The translations under genes and the position numbers were made by a program. A stretch of 7,887 bases of DNA from Actinomycetales bacterium (lineage in GTDB: Bacteria > Actinomycetota > Actinomycetes > Propionibacteriales > Nocardioidaceae): the NCBI GenBank assembly GCA_012513165.1, contig JAAZCT010000030.1, forward strand, positions 1 to 7,887, written 5' to 3'. Positions 6,316-7,887 of the stretch are shown here, piece after piece. The notes under the pieces are model-generated. The model ran no database searches and was not told where the DNA came from. It saw only the letters and a list, made by a program, of their open reading frames with translations. How positions within the stretch are numbered: the stretch's first letter is position 1; each line of letters opens with the position of its first letter.

Positions 6316-6328
6316 AAAACGAAGCTGA

Positions 6329-6357
6329 CCGACGCCGAAGTCCACGGACTCCGACGC
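6329..6357. repeat. Dyad AGTCC-AC-GGACT flanked by CCGACGC direct repeats
   Basis: A second perfect 5-2-5 dyad sits at 6339-6350. It is bracketed by identical CCGACGC copies at 6329-6335 and 6351-6357, 22 bp apart (about two helical turns). The same heptamer recurs at 7223-7229 in the atpB-atpE gap. The symmetry suggests a protein-binding or translational control site just before the atpB Shine-Dalgarno, but this is inference. Confidence 0.3.
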
Positions 6358-6359
6358 AC

Positions 6360-6366
6360 AGAAGGG
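6360..6366 (+). promoter_or_regulatory. atpB ribosome binding site (supports TTG start)
   Basis: AGAAGGG lies 7 nt before the TTG at 6374. The next in-frame candidate, GTG 6383, would be 16 nt away, too far for this site. Confidence 0.6.
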
Positions 6367-6373
6367 TGAACGG

Positions 6374-7201
6374 TTGTCCACTGTGACAAGCATCGAATCG
6401 AGCAAAGTCGTACTTTCCGCTTCGAGTGATTCCGAAGGTTTCCACGCACCCGGCCCAGCAGACTTCAATCTGCCCCCATTCTTAGAAACGTCGGTTATCG
6501 ACGTCACTAAGCCGATGTTGATGTTTGCACTGAGTGCTTTCGCCATCGCGCTGTTCTTCTGGGCCGCTGCACGCAAGTCCGCAGTCGTTCCCGGGCGTCT
6601 CCAATTCGCAGGTGAACTCGTCTACGACATCGTCCGTAACTCGATTGCTCGCAATAGCATCGGCTCGGAAAAGTTCTTGGCGTTCGTGCCACTGTTGTTC
6701 TCCTTCTTCACGATTATCTTGGTGAACAACTACATCGGTTTGATTCCGTTTATTCAGTTCCCCACTTTCTCGCAGTTCAGCTTCGCGGTGGCGCTCGCAG
6801 TGGTCGCTTGGTTGGTTTACATCGGCGCTGGCATGAAAGTGCACGGAGTTTTCGGATACTTCAAGTACCAGTGTGTTCCTGCTGGCGTTACCGGCCCGGT
6901 GCTGTTCTTGATCGTTCCGCTGGAGTTCCTCTCGGCCATCATCGTTCGCCCAGTAACGCTCTGCTTGCGTCTCTTCGCAAACATGTTCGCTGGTCACTTG
7001 CTTTTGATGCTGTTCGCTTTGGGCGGCACCTACCTCATGTTCGAAGCCACCAGCCCGCTCAACGTGGCTGCCGGTTTCGCCTCATTCTTGCTCTTCTTCA
7101 TGATCAGCGTTCTCGAACTCTTGGTCATGTTCCTCCAGGCTTACGTATTCACGCTGCTCGCATCGATGTACATCGGTGAGGCAGTTGCCGAAAGCCACTA
7201 A
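6374..7201 (+). CDS. atpB: F0F1 ATP synthase subunit a
   Basis: Subunit a forms the proton half-channels beside the c-ring in the membrane F0 sector. The 275-residue protein has a polar, periplasm-facing N-terminus (about 1-45) and then hydrophobic segments near 47-66, 102-125, 134-152, 173-190, 207-224 and 236-266. The essential helix reads PVTLCLRLFANMFAGHLLL; Arg199 corresponds to E. coli Arg210, which drives proton release from the c-subunit carboxylate. His207 in FAGH is the usual actinobacterial form of this helix. VNNYIGLIPF (117-126), PLEFLSAIIVRP (182-193) and LQAYVFTLLASMYI (254-267) are further family signatures. TTG is chosen as start from the spacing of AGAAGGG; GTG 6383 is the alternative. 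A 106-bp gap follows before atpE. Confidence 0.96.
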   Translation: MSTVTSIESSKVVLSASSDSEGFHAPGPADFNLPPFLETSVIDVTKPMLMFALSAFAIALFFWAAARKSAVVPGRLQFAGELVYDIVRNSIARNSIGSEKFLAFVPLLFSFFTIILVNNYIGLIPFIQFPTFSQFSFAVALAVVAWLVYIGAGMKVHGVFGYFKYQCVPAGVTGPVLFLIVPLEFLSAIIVRPVTLCLRLFANMFAGHLLLMLFALGGTYLMFEATSPLNVAAGFASFLLFFMISVLELLVMFLQAYVFTLLASMYIGEAVAESH

Positions 7202-7307
7202 AGATTTCGTTTCGGCACTGAGCCGACGCGGGAAAAACTAAATATCAATGATCGGGGCCACAAGGCCTAACAACGACGCACCACGCGTCACTAAGAAAGG
7301 GAAACCC
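7202..7307 (+). other. atpB-atpE intergenic leader with small inverted repeats
   Basis: The 106-bp gap holds three short inverted repeats: TCGGC-ACTGA-GCCGA (7212-7226), GGCC-ACAA-GGCC (about 7256-7267) and GACGC-ACCAC-GCGTC (7275-7289). The last ends shortly before the atpE Shine-Dalgarno GAAAGGG (7295-7301). No T-tract is present, so none looks like a terminator. They may shape translation or mRNA stability of atpE, whose product is needed in many copies per enzyme. Confidence 0.35.
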
Positions 7308-7511
7308 ATGATCGGTTCGCTGAACATGCTCGGTTACGGCATCGCCACGATTGGTCCTGCAATTGCTGTGGGTCTTATCTTCGCTGCATACATCAACGGT
7401 GTTGCTCGTCAGCCTGAAGCACAGGGCAAACTGCAACCCATCGCGATTCTTGGCTTCGCACTTGCTGAAGCACTTGCCATTATCGGCATTGGTCTCGCTT
7501 TCGTTCTCTGA
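7308..7511 (+). CDS. atpE: F0F1 ATP synthase subunit c
   Basis: This proteolipid hairpin forms the proton-driven rotor ring. It has 67 residues, with helix 1 at about 8-31, the polar loop ARQPEAQGK (33-41) that contacts the F1 stalk, and helix 2 at about 43-67 carrying the proton-binding Glu54 in [10 protein letters not shown]. Ala-Leu follows the Glu, without the Ser/Thr ligands of sodium-coupled rings, so proton coupling is likely. The glycine packing motif GxGxGxG of helix 1 reads G16-P-A18-I-A20-V-G22, with Ala at the two middle positions. The ATG at 7308 is chosen because GAAAGGG lies 6 nt upstream and the protein then begins with a short lead into GYGIATIG. Upstream frame extension would pass through the hairpins. 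It is shorter than the mycobacterial (81) and typical Streptomyces (about 76) proteins, mainly at the N-terminus. Confidence 0.97.
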   Translation: MIGSLNMLGYGIATIGPAIAVGLIFAAYINGVARQPEAQGKLQPIAILGFALAEALAIIGIGLAFVL

Positions 7512-7534
7512 GTAACGGAAACCGAAACCTTACT

Positions 7535-7541
7535 GAGGAGA
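7535..7541 (+). promoter_or_regulatory. atpF ribosome binding site
   Basis: GAGGAGA lies 4 nt before the ATG at 7546, in the 34-bp gap after atpE. It is one of the two strongest Shine-Dalgarno sites in the window (with prfA) and fixes the atpF start. Confidence 0.75.
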
Positions 7542-7545
7542 CTCA

Positions 7546-7887
7546 ATGTTCCAAGTCCTACCCGCGGCAGCGGGTGCTCCAAGTCCACTCGCGGTGCATC
7601 TACCCGAGTTGATTCTTGGTGGCACCTTCTTCCTGATCCTCGTGGCACTCGTCACGAAGTTCGTTGTTCCTAAGTTCGAAGAGGCCTACGCTGCACGCGT
7701 TGCCGCAATCGAAGGTGGAATGGAAGACGCAGAAGCCGCACAAAAGGAAGCCCAAGCTGCTCTCGAGCAGTACAAGGCTCAGTTGGCAGAAGCCCGCCAC
7801 GAAGCAGCCGCTATTCGTGAAGAAGCCCGCGAACAGGGCGCAGCAATCGTTGTGGAGATGCGCGAACAGGCTCAGGCCGAATCCGAT
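7546..7887 (+). CDS. atpF: F0F1 ATP synthase subunit b (3' partial)
   Basis: Subunit b is the peripheral stalk that holds F1 still against the rotor. The window ends inside the gene, so 114 residues are visible of an expected roughly 170-190. A short N-terminus ([20 protein letters not shown]) is followed by one membrane helix at about 21-42 ([20 protein letters not shown]). From about residue 43 on there is a long, charged, Ala/Glu-rich helix ([20 protein letters not shown], then repeated Glu, Ala, Gln and Arg) typical of the right-handed coiled-coil stalk. The [19 protein letters not shown] stretch is highly characteristic of actinobacterial subunit b. The frame stays open to the last base. 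The atpH and F1 genes are expected downstream. Confidence 0.95.
   Translation, partial: MFQVLPAAAGAPSPLAVHLPELILGGTFFLILVALVTKFVVPKFEEAYAARVAAIEGGMEDAEAAQKEAQAALEQYKAQLAEARHEAAAIREEAREQGAAIVVEMREQAQAESD

Noticed and set aside
6299..6320. TTGCAG/CTGCAA hairpin as a terminator
   Set aside because: It is followed by A residues, not T residues. On the minus strand the T-run would precede the stem, so it terminates in neither direction.
1..7887. A new defence, mobile or biosynthetic system
   Set aside because: Every substantial frame belongs to a well-known housekeeping family in conserved actinobacterial order. No transposase, integrase, CRISPR repeat, attachment site or unexplained long gene is present.

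Overview
This window is a conserved housekeeping cluster from an actinomycete (phylum Actinomycetota). All genes lie on the + strand. The gene order is the actinobacterial one that links translation termination genes to the F-type ATP synthase operon: rho, rpmE, prfA, prmC, tsaC/sua5, wecA/rfe, an AtpI-like membrane protein, atpB, atpE, atpF. The same order is known from Mycobacterium tuberculosis and many relatives. Moderately GC-rich codon use, GTG and TTG starts and typical actinobacterial protein signatures agree with this. A finer placement is not safe from one window; the very short subunit c and moderate GC suggest something other than a mycobacterium or streptomycete.

Region 1-1950. 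The window opens inside rho (5' end cut off). rho overlaps by 8 bp a thioredoxin-type (Cys) glutathione peroxidase gene, an addition to the usual rho-rpmE pair. A 105-bp gap then carries a possible promoter and a nested hairpin just before rpmE (zinc-type ribosomal protein bL31). This is a candidate L31 leader RNA.

Region 1951-3929. A strong Rho-independent terminator with a UUCG loop follows rpmE. prfA (RF1) starts at a GTG 42 bp beyond its stem and overlaps prmC, the methyltransferase that modifies the GGQ glutamine of RF1, by 4 bp.

Region 3930-6165. tsaC (tRNA t6A synthesis), wecA (polyprenyl-phosphate sugar-1-phosphate transferase for cell-envelope glycans) and an AtpI-like four-helix membrane protein are joined by 1-bp and 4-bp overlaps and are probably translationally coupled.

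Region 6166-7887. A 208-bp leader with an extended -10 promoter, a possible 13-codon leaderless uORF and several dyads precedes atpB (subunit a, TTG start). atpE (67-residue subunit c) and atpF (subunit b, cut by the window end) follow. Together they encode the membrane F0 sector; the F1 genes should follow downstream.

No mobile element, CRISPR array, tRNA, rRNA or evidently new multi-gene system is visible. The points worth a second look are regulatory (the rpmE leader, the terminator before prfA, the atp leader) plus the inserted peroxidase gene and an Ala-substituted glycine motif in subunit c.
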